Translations under genes and position numbers: made by a program
Origin: Terriglobales bacterium
GTDB lineage: Bacteria > Acidobacteriota > Terriglobia > Terriglobales > Acidobacteriaceae
Length of the DNA stretch: 64,000 bases
Reading direction: 5' to 3'
NCBI GenBank assembly: GCA_035561515.1
Contig: DATMXP010000013.1
Coordinates: 1-64,000 of the forward strand
Shown here: piece after piece, positions 26,494-36,162 of the stretch
How the letters are laid out: each line of letters starts with the position of its first letter
Numbering within the stretch: position 1 is the first letter of the stretch
Notes under the pieces: model-generated
Database searches by the model: none
What the model was told of the DNA's origin: nothing
What the model saw: only the letters and a program-made list of their open reading frames with translations

Positions 26494-28859
26494 TATGCGC
26501 CTCCTTTCGCGAGAGCGGCGAGCACTCTATCGGGTGTGAGAGGAATCTCCGGAACGCGAACGCCGATGGCATTGGCGACGGCATTGGAGATGGCGGCTCC
26601 GGGTGAGATGACCGGAGGTTCACCGAGTCCGATGACGCCACGCTCGTCGTAGCCGGGGCCGGTCATCATATGGATGACCAGTTCCGGGATATCGCCGAGT
26701 CCGGCGAGACGGTAGAACTGCATGTTCGGGTTGAGCATGCGCCCGGAGACCGGGTCCATGATCTTCTCTTCATACAGGGCGTAGCTGATGCCCATGATGA
26801 GAGCGCCGTAGACCTGGCTTTCCGCGGTCTTCATGCTGATGATAAGACCGCAGTCCTGAACGGCGATCATCTTGTTGACGGTCACGATACCGGTGTCGGT
26901 ATCGACGGATACGTCGGCCATCTGCACGCCAGCGACACCGCTGTTGGTGAGATCGGGTGGATGCTCGCGGTCGGGGTTTTTGCCGGTCGCGGTGATCGGC
27001 ATCGCCCCGAGCTTCGCGCAGGCCTGTTTCCAAGTCATGCTGCGAGTGGGTGCAGAACTGACAAAAATCTTGCCATCCCGAGCTTCGAGTTGTTCCGGCT
27101 TCGCGTCCAGTGCCGGAGCGACCTTCGAGTACAGCATGTTGAGAGCCGTGATTGCGGCGCGGCGGGTGGAAGAAGAGACGCCGCCGATGGTGGTGCTACC
27201 TCCGGAGCCTCCGGAAACGGGATAGTTGCTGTCGCCGACGAGCAGCTTGATCTGGTTCATCGGAATGCCGAGGGAGTCGGCGGCAACCATGAGTATCGCG
27301 GTACGAGTTCCGGTGCCAAGATCCTGCGTGCCCATCTTGATCTCGACAGAGCTGTCGGGGTGGATGGTGAGGTCGCAGTTGCTGGCATGACCGCGTCCGC
27401 CCCACGTGTGGATGGAGAGGCCGAGTCCGCGCTTGATCGGGCCGGATGTTTTGTCACCGCGCGGATGCCACCGCTTCTTCCACTCCATGAGCCGGTCGGC
27501 AATCGCGAATTCTTCGGAGTAGTTTTTGGCGCGAGGGCCGGTGTAATCGATGTTCTTGAGGAAGAGATCGTATGGATCCATGCCGATTTTGGCGGCGGCA
27601 TCCTCGAGAGCACACATGGTGATTACAGCAGCCTGCGGGTGATTGGGCGCGCGCCATGCGCGAGCAGGACCGATGTTGGTGACGATGGCCGTGTGCTGCT
27701 TGCGCTGGTGCGGGATATCGAAGACGTATGGTACCGGGTAGGCGCCACCACCTCCGGGGCCGCCGGTACCCCAAGTGTTGGATTCCCAGGCGGTAATGGT
27801 TCCATCGCGCTTCAGGCCGACGCGAACCTTGCCGAAACCGGAAGGACGCGCACCGGCGACTTCGAGTTCGGCACGACGATCGAGGAACATCTTTACGGGA
27901 GCTCCGCCAGCCTGCTTGGAGAGTTGTGCCGCAACGATGGACCAGCGATCGGGTGAGAACTTGCTGCCGAAACCTCCGCCGATGTACTGCATGCGGTGGT
28001 GGATGTTGGAAGCGGGAACTCCGAGAGGCTCGGCCATCTGGGCAGCCATGCCGGAGATGTTCTGAGTGGAGATCTGCGCTTCGACGTGGTTCGTCTTAGG
28101 ATCCCAGGCCACGACTGCACCGTGCGACTCGAGACAGCAGTGAGTCATAACGGTCGCACCGTAGAACCCTTCGCTGACGACCTCGGCTTCCTTGAAGGCG
28201 GTGTCGGGTTCGCCCTGACTTTGTAGAGCAGCACGCTTGTAGGGCGACTTTACTTTCGGGCCCTCGCTCTGTTTCACCTCGGCTTTGCTTAGAGCGTCGA
28301 TGACGTTGGGAGCGGCACCGTTAGCGGCGAACTCCTTGAGATTGGCTTCGGTGGGCTTGAAGGTAAGCCCGCCGGACTGAATGCGCTGGATCATCTGAGC
28401 AGCGGGCATCTGGTTATCGAGCATGTCCCAGATGGCGTCTGCATCGTAGGGGCCGGTGTCGGACGCAATCTGACCGTGAGGCTCGGTGGCGTCGTCGACC
28501 ATAAAGGGAAGTTGTTCCCAAGTGATTTTCACGGAACGGGCGGCGTCGGAAGCAGCGCCTTCGGAGGTGGCTGCGATGCCGACGATTTCGTCGCCAGCCC
28601 AATGGATTTCCGAACCAGCCTTCTGAATCACCATGACTGCCTTTACGCCGGGCATCTTCTCGGCGGCAGAGGTATCGATCGCGGTGATTTTGGCGTGTGG
28701 ATAGGGGCAGCGCACCATGGTGCCGAACAGCATGTTCTTGCCGGTGGCGTCATAGGAGTACTTGGCGCGACCGGAGACCTTTTCGGGTCCGTCAACGCGA
28801 GAAACGCGCTTGCCGATCCAGGAGCGATGTTGTGTGTCGGGCCATTTATATTCCGCCAT
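26493..28859 (-). CDS. Xanthine dehydrogenase-family molybdopterin-binding subunit
   Basis: A 788-residue catalytic subunit binding the molybdenum-cytosine-dinucleotide-type cofactor. Domain a/b hammerhead starts at DGPEKVSGRAKYSYD (about 20), the molybdopterin loops include YIGGGFGSKFSPDRWSIVA, RAWRAPNHPQA and GGSGGSTTIGGVSSSTRRA, and the catalytic Glu is in GVIGLGEPPVISPGAA near the C-terminus. Start ATG at 28857-28859 is preceded by GGAGG; a longer in-frame reading would run into the upstream gene. The substrate is not predictable: aldehydes, purines and nicotinate are all used by relatives. Confidence 0.92.
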   Translation of the reverse strand: MAEYKWPDTQHRSWIGKRVSRVDGPEKVSGRAKYSYDATGKNMLFGTMVRCPYPHAKITAIDTSAAEKMPGVKAVMVIQKAGSEIHWAGDEIVGIAATSEGAASDAARSVKITWEQLPFMVDDATEPHGQIASDTGPYDADAIWDMLDNQMPAAQMIQRIQSGGLTFKPTEANLKEFAANGAAPNVIDALSKAEVKQSEGPKVKSPYKRAALQSQGEPDTAFKEAEVVSEGFYGATVMTHCCLESHGAVVAWDPKTNHVEAQISTQNISGMAAQMAEPLGVPASNIHHRMQYIGGGFGSKFSPDRWSIVAAQLSKQAGGAPVKMFLDRRAELEVAGARPSGFGKVRVGLKRDGTITAWESNTWGTGGPGGGGAYPVPYVFDIPHQRKQHTAIVTNIGPARAWRAPNHPQAAVITMCALEDAAAKIGMDPYDLFLKNIDYTGPRAKNYSEEFAIADRLMEWKKRWHPRGDKTSGPIKRGLGLSIHTWGGRGHASNCDLTIHPDSSVEIKMGTQDLGTGTRTAILMVAADSLGIPMNQIKLLVGDSNYPVSGGSGGSTTIGGVSSSTRRAAITALNMLYSKVAPALDAKPEQLEARDGKIFVSSAPTRSMTWKQACAKLGAMPITATGKNPDREHPPDLTNSGVAGVQMADVSVDTDTGIVTVNKMIAVQDCGLIISMKTAESQVYGALIMGISYALYEEKIMDPVSGRMLNPNMQFYRLAGLGDIPELVIHMMTGPGYDERGVIGLGEPPVISPGAAISNAVANAIGVRVPEIPLTPDRVLAALAKGGA

Positions 28860-28861
28860 GC

Positions 28862-29494
28862 TCAGGCCTCCTTCTTTCCGCCGAGGGCGGCGCGAATGCC
28901 AGCATAGGTGCCGCAACGGCAGTAGTTGCCGGCGAGTTCATGGTGAATCTGCTCCGGCGTGGGCTTGGGGTATTTATCGAGCAGAGCCTTGGAGGCAACC
29001 ACGAATCCGGGCGTGCAGAAACCGCATTGCTGGGCGTCATTCTGGATGAACGCCTGCTGAATGGGGTGAAGGGTGTTGCCGGGACCGGTGAGACTCTCGA
29101 TGGTTTCAATCTTGCGATTCTGTGCGTCTACGGCGAGCACGGAGCAGGCGTAGACGGGCTTGCCGTCGAGAAGCACGGTGCAGGCACCACATTCGGCACG
29201 ATCGCAGACGCGCTTGGCGCCAGTAAGTTCGAACTGATCGCGAAGAGCGTCGAGGAGAGTGACGCGGGGTTCGAGTTGAGCCTTGAGAAGTTTGCCGTTT
29301 ACGTTAAGGGTGACGGGCACGGGACCGGGACCGTATACGGGAACTTCCTCGCCGGCGACGTTGACGACGGTGGGACCGACGACCATCGGAACCGCGACAG
29401 AGATGCTGGAGATTTTCAGGAAGTCGCGACGGGAAACCCCGGAAGAGTCTGGCTGTTCGGGAAGAGGAGGTCGCTCCTCATCATGCTTCTTCAT
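28862..29494 (-). CDS. Xanthine dehydrogenase-family 2Fe-2S subunit with Tat signal
   Basis: A 210-residue iron-sulfur subunit. N-terminal Tat leader SRRDFLKISSISVAVP (about 20-35) indicates that the complex is exported folded. The plant-type [2Fe-2S] domain holds CDRAECGACTVLLDGKPVYAC, and the second cluster domain has CGFCTPGFV and CRCGTYAGI. Two bases separate it from the molybdopterin subunit, so the operon starts here; the promoter should lie in 29495-29677, which holds no gene. No dedicated XdhC-like maturation factor is in the window. Confidence 0.92.
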   Translation of the reverse strand: MKKHDEERPPLPEQPDSSGVSRRDFLKISSISVAVPMVVGPTVVNVAGEEVPVYGPGPVPVTLNVNGKLLKAQLEPRVTLLDALRDQFELTGAKRVCDRAECGACTVLLDGKPVYACSVLAVDAQNRKIETIESLTGPGNTLHPIQQAFIQNDAQQCGFCTPGFVVASKALLDKYPKPTPEQIHHELAGNYCRCGTYAGIRAALGGKKEA

Positions 29495-29644
29495 CTAGCC
29501 TCCACTGCAGTAGCCACGGACAGAAAGTCCGGGAGTTGAACGAAATGGATGAACGGTAGACGAGCGCAACAACGCCTAAGACAGAAAGCGACTAAGTATA
29601 CAAGCGAGGGACGGTCGACGCGAATGGGAGGGACGATATGAAGA

Positions 29645-29667
29645 GGAGGCTGGGCGGGCCAGCCTCC
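29645..29667 (-). terminator. Terminator of the cytochrome c gene
   Basis: Perfect 9-bp stem GGAGGCTGG/CCAGCCTCC with loop GCGGG, directly past the minus-strand cytochrome c stop; weak T-rich run (TCTTCATAT) follows. Confidence 0.7.
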
Positions 29668-29677
29668 GAGATGAAAG

Positions 29678-29986
29678 TTACTTCTTCAAGGTGCGGATGT
29701 ACTTTACGACTTCGTCGATCTGGGCGGGTGTGAGCTTACCGGCGAAACCGGTCATCTTGCCCTTGCCCTTTTCGACGACGGTCTTGAGATCGGCGTCGGA
29801 CATTTTCTGAACATCTTCCGAACCGAGGTCTTTCAGGTTCATGCTTTTTGCCATGGCGGCGCTGGGTGTGCCGTTCGGGCCGTGGCACATCTGGCACTTG
29901 CCTTTGTAAGTATCGGCGCCAGCGTCGGCGAACGATACGAGAGAAGTGACTCCCACAAACAAGAGAACAGCCAACAACTTCTTCAT
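29678..29986 (-). CDS. Small periplasmic class I c-type cytochrome
   Basis: A 102-residue mono-haem cytochrome. A signal peptide (KKLLAVLLFVGVTSLVSFA) precedes the haem motif CQMCH (about residues 32-36) and the C-terminal sixth-ligand region with Met in GKMTGFAGKLT, typical of cytochrome c552-like electron carriers. It stands between the exported molybdoenzyme operon and hemA; a role as electron acceptor of the molybdoenzyme is possible (inference). AAGGAGAG lies upstream of ATG 29984-29986. Its terminator is at 29645. Confidence 0.9.
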   Translation of the reverse strand: MKKLLAVLLFVGVTSLVSFADAGADTYKGKCQMCHGPNGTPSAAMAKSMNLKDLGSEDVQKMSDADLKTVVEKGKGKMTGFAGKLTPAQIDEVVKYIRTLKK

Positions 29987-30192
29987 GCGTACTCTCCTTT
30001 TACCTCATTCATCGCAATCCTGCCCCAGTACGGATTGCGATGGGAAGGATTGTACGCCGTCACAGGTTTTTGTGATTGTGACGGGTGAACAACTGGTGAA
30101 GAGGACGTAGAGGACAGCGGGTTACGGGAAATGCCCCAATGGAGGCGCGTATTAACCCACGGGAGGATTCGCGGGGCGTTTGACGGGATTAG

Positions 30193-30251
30193 CCAGAGGC
30201 ACCCTAAGCTGCTTTCTTGCAACGAGTTACGGAAATTAACAGTGCCTCTGG
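30193..30251. promoter_or_regulatory. Inverted repeat upstream of hemA
   Basis: CCAGAGGCAC (30193-30202) and GTGCCTCTGG (30242-30251) are perfect complements, separated by 39 bases and placed just before the ribosome site GGAG of hemA. It could be an operator or an mRNA stem; no known riboswitch core is evident. The 288-bp gap to the cytochrome gene contains no ORF I would defend. Confidence 0.4.
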
Positions 30252-30274
30252 AATTTGGAATTGGAGATGCCTAA

Positions 30275-31606
30275 GTGAGGGTGAACTCCTTCGGGCGTGG
30301 AGTGTGTGTTTTGGAACCCACTTTGGTGATTATCGGTGTGAACTACCGGTCGGCTCCGGTCGAGGTGCGCGAGCGCTTCTGGATCAGCGAGAGCCGGCGG
30401 TATGAGGCTCTGGTACGGCTGGTGAGATCGGAGGCGATCGAGGAAGTAGCCGTATTAGCGACCTGCAATCGCACGGAATTCATCCTCTGGACGCGGGATG
30501 CGTCGGCGGCTGCGAACTCGGTTTTGAATTTCCTGACAAGTGAATATGGATTGAAGCTCGGGGAGTGGAAGCACTTCTACCGGCTGATCGGTGAAGCCGC
30601 GCTGGTGCATATGTTCAAGGTTACGAGCAGCCTGGACTCGATCATCCTGGGCGAACCAGAGATCGTGGAGCAGATGAAAGAAGCATGGCTCCTCGCGCAG
30701 AAGGTGGGAACGACGGGGCAATACCTGGATTCGGTGTTCCAGAAGGCGTTTGCAGTATCGGAAAGAGTAAGGACGGAGACGTCGATCGGAGAGGCGGCGG
30801 TGTCGGTTCCGTATGCGGCAGTGGAACTGGCGCGGCAGTTGTTCGGATCTCTAGAAGGACGGAAGGTAGTTTTGCTTGGCGCTGGGCAGATGGGCGAGGT
30901 CTCGGCGGACTACCTGGTGAAGAATGGCGTGACGGATGTGCGCGTAGTGAACCGGACGGTGGAACGCGCGCAGGAAGTAGCCGAGCGCCTGAACGGTGTG
31001 GCGGCACCGTACGAGGAGCGCTGGAAGCATTTGATTGAGGCCGACATTATCGTGACGTCGTCGGCGTGTCCGCACGTGATCTTCACGCGTGAAGAAGGCG
31101 AATACGTGAAGCAGGAGCGGCATGGGCGTCCGCTGCTGATGATCGATATCGCGATTCCCAGGGACGTGGATCCGCAGGTAAGGAACATCCACGGGATCTT
31201 CCTTTATGACATCGACGACCTTGAGCATGTGGTGCAAAGGTCGAGCGGCGAGCATGCGGCTTCGGCAGAGAAGGCGAACCAGATCGTGGTCGCCGAAGCG
31301 AAGTTCTTCAGTCGAAAGCTGGCGAGCGACCGGACGGTGCCAACCGTGGTCGCATTACGAGAGCGGCTGGATGAGCTATGCCGACAGGAACTGGAGTCGT
31401 TCCGCCATGATGCCGGGCCATTCACTGTCGAACAGGAAGAGGCTTTACAGATACTCGCGAAGCGAATCAGTTCGCGCATCGCGGGTTCGCTGGCCCGGGA
31501 ACTCAAAGAGATTTCAGTGAAGGTGGACCAGGACGAACTCACATTGGCGGTCCAGAAGCTGTTTCACCTTCCGCAGCCGTCAACGACTGTTGCCGGCACC
31601 AATTAG
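30275..31606 (+). CDS. hemA: Glutamyl-tRNA reductase
   Basis: First enzyme of C5 haem synthesis: reduces glutamyl-tRNA(Glu) to glutamate-1-semialdehyde with NADPH. The 443-residue length matches. Motifs: the catalytic Cys in VLATCNRTEF (about residue 63), DSIILGEPEIVEQMKEAW (about 124-141), NADPH loop LLGAGQMGEVSADYL (about 197-211) and the dimerisation domain C-terminal of about 330. The GTG at 30275 follows GGAG by 8 bp, and is accepted as start; later GTG/TTG codons lie in frame. Neighbours are cytochrome c and, further on, the ccm genes, so haem-related functions cluster loosely. A terminator follows at 31684. Confidence 0.93.
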   Translation: MRVNSFGRGVCVLEPTLVIIGVNYRSAPVEVRERFWISESRRYEALVRLVRSEAIEEVAVLATCNRTEFILWTRDASAAANSVLNFLTSEYGLKLGEWKHFYRLIGEAALVHMFKVTSSLDSIILGEPEIVEQMKEAWLLAQKVGTTGQYLDSVFQKAFAVSERVRTETSIGEAAVSVPYAAVELARQLFGSLEGRKVVLLGAGQMGEVSADYLVKNGVTDVRVVNRTVERAQEVAERLNGVAAPYEERWKHLIEADIIVTSSACPHVIFTREEGEYVKQERHGRPLLMIDIAIPRDVDPQVRNIHGIFLYDIDDLEHVVQRSSGEHAASAEKANQIVVAEAKFFSRKLASDRTVPTVVALRERLDELCRQELESFRHDAGPFTVEQEEALQILAKRISSRIAGSLARELKEISVKVDQDELTLAVQKLFHLPQPSTTVAGTN

Positions 31607-31683
31607 TTGGACATCAGGCGCACCCGGTTGATCGCGTAGTCGGAGGCTAAGATACGTGGTCCTTGGGACCGGGAATGACGCCG

Positions 31684-31735
31684 CCGGAGGAAGCACCCCT
31701 CACGATCCCACTCGCTTCCTCCGGTTTCCATTTTC
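31684..31735 (+). terminator. Terminator downstream of hemA
   Basis: Perfect 11-bp stem CCGGAGGAAGC (31684-31694)/GCTTCCTCCGG (31714-31724) with a 19-base loop, followed by TTTCCATTTTC. It sits between the convergent hemA and lipocalin genes and may serve both. Confidence 0.75.
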
Positions 31736-31753
31736 AAAAGACAACCAGCAAAG

Positions 31754-32278
31754 TTAGCCCCCGGTGTGCGACGGCTTAATCATTCTCGACGGGTCGAGGC
31801 CTTTTTCGCGGATGGTCTGAAGAGCTCGCTCGTAGAGCTCGGGATCCATGGTGGAAGTGCGGCTGAGGATCCAGAGATATTTCCGCTTGGGCTCGCTAAC
31901 AATCGCGTAACGGTATTCGGGATCGAGACCGATGACCCAGTAGTCACCGTAGAAAGGCCAAAAGAAGGTGACGCGCAGCTTGGCGTTCGTCTGCTTGTCG
32001 GCGACCTTGGCGGCGCCCTTCGATGATTTCATCTTGCCGTCCTGCTTGCGGCAGGAGTTGACGACTTCGATTTTGCCATCCGGACGAAGCGTGTAATTGG
32101 CGGTTACGTCGGAGACGCAGTCCTTTTCGAAGCGGTTGGGATAACGCGCAATTTCGTACCACTTACCAACGTAGCGGTTGAGATCGACACGATCGACGGT
32201 TTGGAGTGGAGCGGCTGTGTCGGCGGCGAAAGCGGCGGACGCCACGCCGAGGATGATGGCTAGCTGTCGTAAGAGCAT
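31754..32278 (-). CDS. Lipocalin family protein (Blc-like)
   Basis: A 174-residue secreted lipocalin. Signal peptide LLRQLAIILGVASAAFA, then the lipocalin signature DLNRYVGKWYEIARYPNRFE (about 32-51), central CVSDVTANYTLRPDGKIEVVNSC, and the DYWVIGLDPEYRYAIVSEP and YLWILSRTSTM strands typical of Blc. No obvious lipobox, unlike E. coli Blc, so it is probably soluble in the periplasm. Such proteins bind lysophospholipids or fatty acids. Monocistronic. Confidence 0.9.
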   Translation of the reverse strand: MLLRQLAIILGVASAAFAADTAAPLQTVDRVDLNRYVGKWYEIARYPNRFEKDCVSDVTANYTLRPDGKIEVVNSCRKQDGKMKSSKGAAKVADKQTNAKLRVTFFWPFYGDYWVIGLDPEYRYAIVSEPKRKYLWILSRTSTMDPELYERALQTIREKGLDPSRMIKPSHTGG

Positions 32279-32434
32279 GTATTTCGATAGATGCAGGCGG
32301 GGGAATTCGGCTGCGAGTTAACGCGAAGTTGGTTGCATGGTGGTCAAAAGCATGTCGGGGATTGGACGGTCAGGAAACAACGGGAACCTTGGCTGGTACT
32401 CCCGTTGTCACCGCCGTGGCCTACGATATGGGCT

Positions 32435-33421
32435 ATGGCCGCGCAATCGCTCGTTCTTTGCCGGGACCCAGACGTTCTACGGACCTTGTGTCCACTGCTA
32501 TTCGAGATGGATATGGGGGTAGAGATCTGTCTTGGCACGAACGGTGCCAGCCGTATGCTGCGCAAGCGTCGCTTCGATGCGGTGATCGTGGAATGCGGGT
32601 CGGACGGCACGGGACTTGATGTGCTGCAAGAGATCAGGCAGGACACTCCGAATCAGAACACAATTACCGTTGGGGTGGTGGACGATCCGGAGGCGATGAA
32701 GGCGGCGCTGGCGACCGGCGCGAACTTCGTGTTGGCGAAGCCGATTTCGGTGGAAGATGCCGGACGAATCCTGCGGTTCACACGAGGGATGGTGAGCCGC
32801 ATGGTGCGGCGCTTTCTGCGCGTCGCGGTACATCATCTTTCGCATGTGGACGTGGCTGGGATGAAGGATCCGGCTTTCATTCTTGACCTGAGTGAAGGCG
32901 GGATGGCGATGCAGTCACTCGCTCCCATGGAGACGGGGCAGGCAATCGACGTTGGTTTCTTTCTGCCGGGAACACAGACGCACATCACGACGGGTGCGCA
33001 TGTAGTGTGGACAGATTCAACCGGGCGCATTGGGCTGGAATTTGACGGCATTCCTGAATCGTCTCGAGCGCAATTGAAGAGTTGGGTTGTCCAGAGGTTG
33101 AAGAACTCACCAGAAGACGTCCCGGGTAGTGGTGCGACAGCGGCGAACTCGATCCGGGTGCTGAGCCAATGGATGAGGCCACTGGCGAGGCTGATCGATG
33201 CAATGTACGTGCTCGTGGCGGCATCATTGTTCTGCACGGTGGTGTACCTCCTGCTTTGGCAGAATGCGACGAACTGGCCGATGTCGTATGCGTTTGGAGT
33301 GGCGTTCCTGATCGTGAGCGCGCTCTATGCGAGCCTGTTTCACACGCTTGATGTGAGGTTTCCAGGGACTCGAACGATGCAGAGCCTGTTGTCGATGGCG
33401 AGTTCCCGCCAGGCAGGTTAG
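32435..33421 (+). CDS. Degenerate receiver/PilZ domain protein with C-terminal TM helices
   Basis: A 328-residue protein. Residues 1-115 are receiver-like (SLVLCRDPDVLRTLCPLLFE, FDAVIVEC and ANFVLAKPISVED), but the phosphoacceptor Asp is replaced by Glu (VIVEC). PilZ domain about 125-220: R-x-x-x-R in RRFLR, and DLSEGGM fits D/NxSxxG, so c-di-GMP binding is plausible. Two TM helices follow (LVAASLFCTVVYLLLW, and the AFGVAFLIVSALYASLF segment). The ATG at 32435 is chosen; upstream in-frame sequence is unlike the family. A shorter paralogue lies at 49851. Confidence 0.75.
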   Translation: MAAQSLVLCRDPDVLRTLCPLLFEMDMGVEICLGTNGASRMLRKRRFDAVIVECGSDGTGLDVLQEIRQDTPNQNTITVGVVDDPEAMKAALATGANFVLAKPISVEDAGRILRFTRGMVSRMVRRFLRVAVHHLSHVDVAGMKDPAFILDLSEGGMAMQSLAPMETGQAIDVGFFLPGTQTHITTGAHVVWTDSTGRIGLEFDGIPESSRAQLKSWVVQRLKNSPEDVPGSGATAANSIRVLSQWMRPLARLIDAMYVLVAASLFCTVVYLLLWQNATNWPMSYAFGVAFLIVSALYASLFHTLDVRFPGTRTMQSLLSMASSRQAG

Positions 33422-33546
33422 CATCAGCGAATCCCCTTGCGCTTTCGTATCGAGAGGGGTACAACGATATTTCCCGCTCGCCTTTGAGAATTCCCCCTCG
33501 TCCTTCAAAGCCCGACACAAGGGATTGCTTCGGGCAAGGAGAAGCC

Positions 33547-33972
33547 ATGTCAGACAGAAAATACCGTCAACGCGGGTACCAGGACTCTGGAGAGAATAAG
33601 CCGCAGTTTTCATCGACGCCGAAGCCGAAACCACAAGACATGACGTTTGGGCCGCGTCCTCTTAATATGCCGGGCGCGAGAACGGTTTCGCGGTGCGCCA
33701 TGTGCGGGACGATCCTGCCACCGATGTCGGACGATATGGCGAAATGTCCGAAGTGCGGACTGGACCTGCATTCCTGCAAGATGTGCAACCACTTCGATCC
33801 GGGGAGCCGGTTTGAATGCCGTCAGCCAGTGCTGGCCAGAATTTCGCCAAAAGACACCCACAACACGTGCACGATGTTCGCGATCAAGCAGTCGGTAGAA
33901 CGAGAGACGACTTCGGGGGGAGTTCGGGCCAACGACGCGCGAGCGGCATTCGAGAACCTGTTCAAGAAATGA
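33547..33972 (+). CDS. Zinc-ribbon-like hypothetical protein
   Basis: A 141-residue protein. The N-terminal 45 residues are disordered and rich in Lys, Pro and Arg. The middle holds CAMCGTILPP, CPKCGLDLHSCKMCNHFDPG and an isolated Cys in ECRQPV, together giving six or more zinc-type cysteines. The C-terminus is basic/acidic helix (NDARAAFENLFKK). Family function unknown. The start ATG at 33547 is preceded by AAGGAGAA, so the longer reading is not needed. No close neighbour on the same strand in operon distance. Confidence 0.7.
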   Translation: MSDRKYRQRGYQDSGENKPQFSSTPKPKPQDMTFGPRPLNMPGARTVSRCAMCGTILPPMSDDMAKCPKCGLDLHSCKMCNHFDPGSRFECRQPVLARISPKDTHNTCTMFAIKQSVERETTSGGVRANDARAAFENLFKK

Positions 33973-34131
33973 CGCACCTATCGTGCCGCCGGCGAAATTA
34001 GACGATGGCTGCGGAGTCTCCGCGCATCGGCCTTAACCCATTGGAATAAAAGGCATTTTTGGATGGCCGCGAGTTGCGGGTGCGAGCAGATTTTGAAACA
34101 ATATCTGCATTCGTGGTGGTGACCGCACTTC

Positions 34132-36162
34132 ATGGCAGAATTAGGTAGTTACTCGCTCCTTCTTGCACTCGCCCTCAGCGTCTACGCATTCATAGCCGGG
34201 ATCCTGGCATTAGTTCGAAAGCGGGCCGGCTCAGATGTCCTGGGTGAAACGGCACGACGTGCCGGCATCGCGGTATTCGGTGCGGTGCTGGTCTCTTCCG
34301 TGGTGTTGGTGGTCGCCACTTTCCAGAACAACTTCAGCATTGCCTACATCCTGCACCACAGCAACATCGATCTGCCGGCACCCTACAAATTTGCGGCGTT
34401 ATGGTCAGGTCAGGAGGGATCACTGCTGTTCTGGTCTTTCCTGCTGGCGGGCTACGGGCTAGTGCTTCGGTTGCGTCACAAGGTGGACGCGCAATTAGTG
34501 GCGTATGCGTCGGTGATTATCAGCGCCGTGCAGGTGTTCTTCCTGTTGCTGAATAACTTCGCGGCGAATCCGTTTGCGATGGTGCAGGGCACGATCCCGC
34601 CGGACGGCAACGGATTGAATCCTCTGTTGCAGTACCCGGAGATGGTGATCCATCCGCCGATGCTGTACCTGGGATACGTGGGATTTACGGTTCCGTTTGC
34701 GTTCGCGCTGGCGGCGCTGATCATGAAGTACCCGGGCGAGAAGTGGATCCACATCACGCGCCGCTGGACGATGGTGACGTGGGCATTCCTGGGAGTCGGA
34801 ATTTTCCTGGGTGCGCACTGGGCCTACTACGTGCTCGGCTGGGGCGGATACTGGGCGTGGGATCCGGTGGAGAATGCATCATTCCTGCCGTGGCTGACGG
34901 GGACGGCATTCCTGCATTCGGTGATGATGCAGGAGAAGCGCGGCATGCTGAAGATCTGGAACATGTGGCTCATCTTCAGCACATTCCTGTTGTCGATCTT
35001 CGGGACTTTCCTCACTCGTAGCGGGATTGTAAGTTCGGTTCACGCGTTTGCGCAGTCGGGAATCGGTCCGTGGTTCGTGACGTTCCTGGCGATCACGCTG
35101 GCGGCGTGCACGTACTTCTTCATCCAGAATCGTGCGCATTTGCGGAGCGAGAACCGGCTTGAGTCGCTAGTTTCGCGTGAGTCGAGTTTCCTGTTCAACA
35201 ACCTGATCCTGCTGGTGGCGTGCTTCACGGTGTTGTGGGGAACGCTGTTCCCGGTGCTCTCGGAGTGGGTGCAGGGCACGAAGGTGACGGTGGGCCCCCC
35301 GTTCTTTAATAAGGTGATGATCCCGGTGGCATTGCTACTGACACTGCTGACGGCAGTGGGGCCGCTGCTGTCGTGGAGGAAGACATCGCCGGACAGCATT
35401 CGCAGGAATTTGCTCCTGCCGACGATGTTCTCCGTTGCCGTGGGCGTGGTGGTCATCGTTTTCGGATGGATACGGCCGTGGACAGCGCAGGCTGATTTCT
35501 ATTCGTGGATGACATTGGTGCTGGCGACGCTGGTGCTGTCGACAGTGCTGTCGGAGTTCTATCGCGGTGGAATGGTGATCGCGAAGCAGACGGGCCGCAA
35601 TATCGCGTCGTCTCTCTACGTGCTGACGAGGAGAAACACGCGGCGCTATGGCGGCTACATCGCCCACTTTGGGTTTGCGGTGGTGCTGATTGGATTCGCG
35701 GGCGCGGCATTCAACCAGGACATCGAGCGCGAGTTGAAGAATGGCGAGTCGATGCAGATCGGCAGCTACACGATCACGTGCCGGACGCACACGCAGGACG
35801 ACAATCCGAACTACAGCAGCGTCTGGGCGATTATGGATATCTCGAAGGACGGGAAGCCGGTCGACGTGATGTATCCCGAGCGGCGGTTCTTCAAAGCTAG
35901 CCAGCAGGCTTCAACCATGCCGGCGGTTCTCTCGACGATGCGTGAGGACCTTTATCTGGTCTATAGCGGCGAGAACCAGGACAGCGGGAATCCTATCATC
36001 AAGGCACACCTGAACCCGCTGGTGAAGTGGATTTGGACGGGGGCGCACATCTTGTTGCTGGGGACAATCCTGGCGATGGTGCCGAGCCTGGCGACATCGA
36101 AGGTGCCGATAAGAAAGACAGTGCTGGTGGAGGAACGACAGCCAGTGGGAGCTAACGACTAA
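34132..36162 (+). CDS. ccmF: Cytochrome c biogenesis protein CcmF (haem lyase)
   Basis: A 676-residue polytopic membrane protein (about 15 TM helices) of system I cytochrome c maturation that attaches haem to apocytochromes with CcmH. The tryptophan-rich WWD-type motif is clear: GWGGYWAWDPVENASFLPW at about residues 238-256. Conserved histidines in the membrane neighbourhood (HPPMLYLGYVG and FLHSVMMQEK) act as haem ligands in relatives. The gene starts an operon ccmF-ccmH-ccmI-like-unknown, with 1-4 base overlaps. The cytochrome c at 29.7 kb and the hemA gene are within 5 kb. CcmA-E are not in the window. Confidence 0.93.
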   Translation: MAELGSYSLLLALALSVYAFIAGILALVRKRAGSDVLGETARRAGIAVFGAVLVSSVVLVVATFQNNFSIAYILHHSNIDLPAPYKFAALWSGQEGSLLFWSFLLAGYGLVLRLRHKVDAQLVAYASVIISAVQVFFLLLNNFAANPFAMVQGTIPPDGNGLNPLLQYPEMVIHPPMLYLGYVGFTVPFAFALAALIMKYPGEKWIHITRRWTMVTWAFLGVGIFLGAHWAYYVLGWGGYWAWDPVENASFLPWLTGTAFLHSVMMQEKRGMLKIWNMWLIFSTFLLSIFGTFLTRSGIVSSVHAFAQSGIGPWFVTFLAITLAACTYFFIQNRAHLRSENRLESLVSRESSFLFNNLILLVACFTVLWGTLFPVLSEWVQGTKVTVGPPFFNKVMIPVALLLTLLTAVGPLLSWRKTSPDSIRRNLLLPTMFSVAVGVVVIVFGWIRPWTAQADFYSWMTLVLATLVLSTVLSEFYRGGMVIAKQTGRNIASSLYVLTRRNTRRYGGYIAHFGFAVVLIGFAGAAFNQDIERELKNGESMQIGSYTITCRTHTQDDNPNYSSVWAIMDISKDGKPVDVMYPERRFFKASQQASTMPAVLSTMREDLYLVYSGENQDSGNPIIKAHLNPLVKWIWTGAHILLLGTILAMVPSLATSKVPIRKTVLVEERQPVGAND

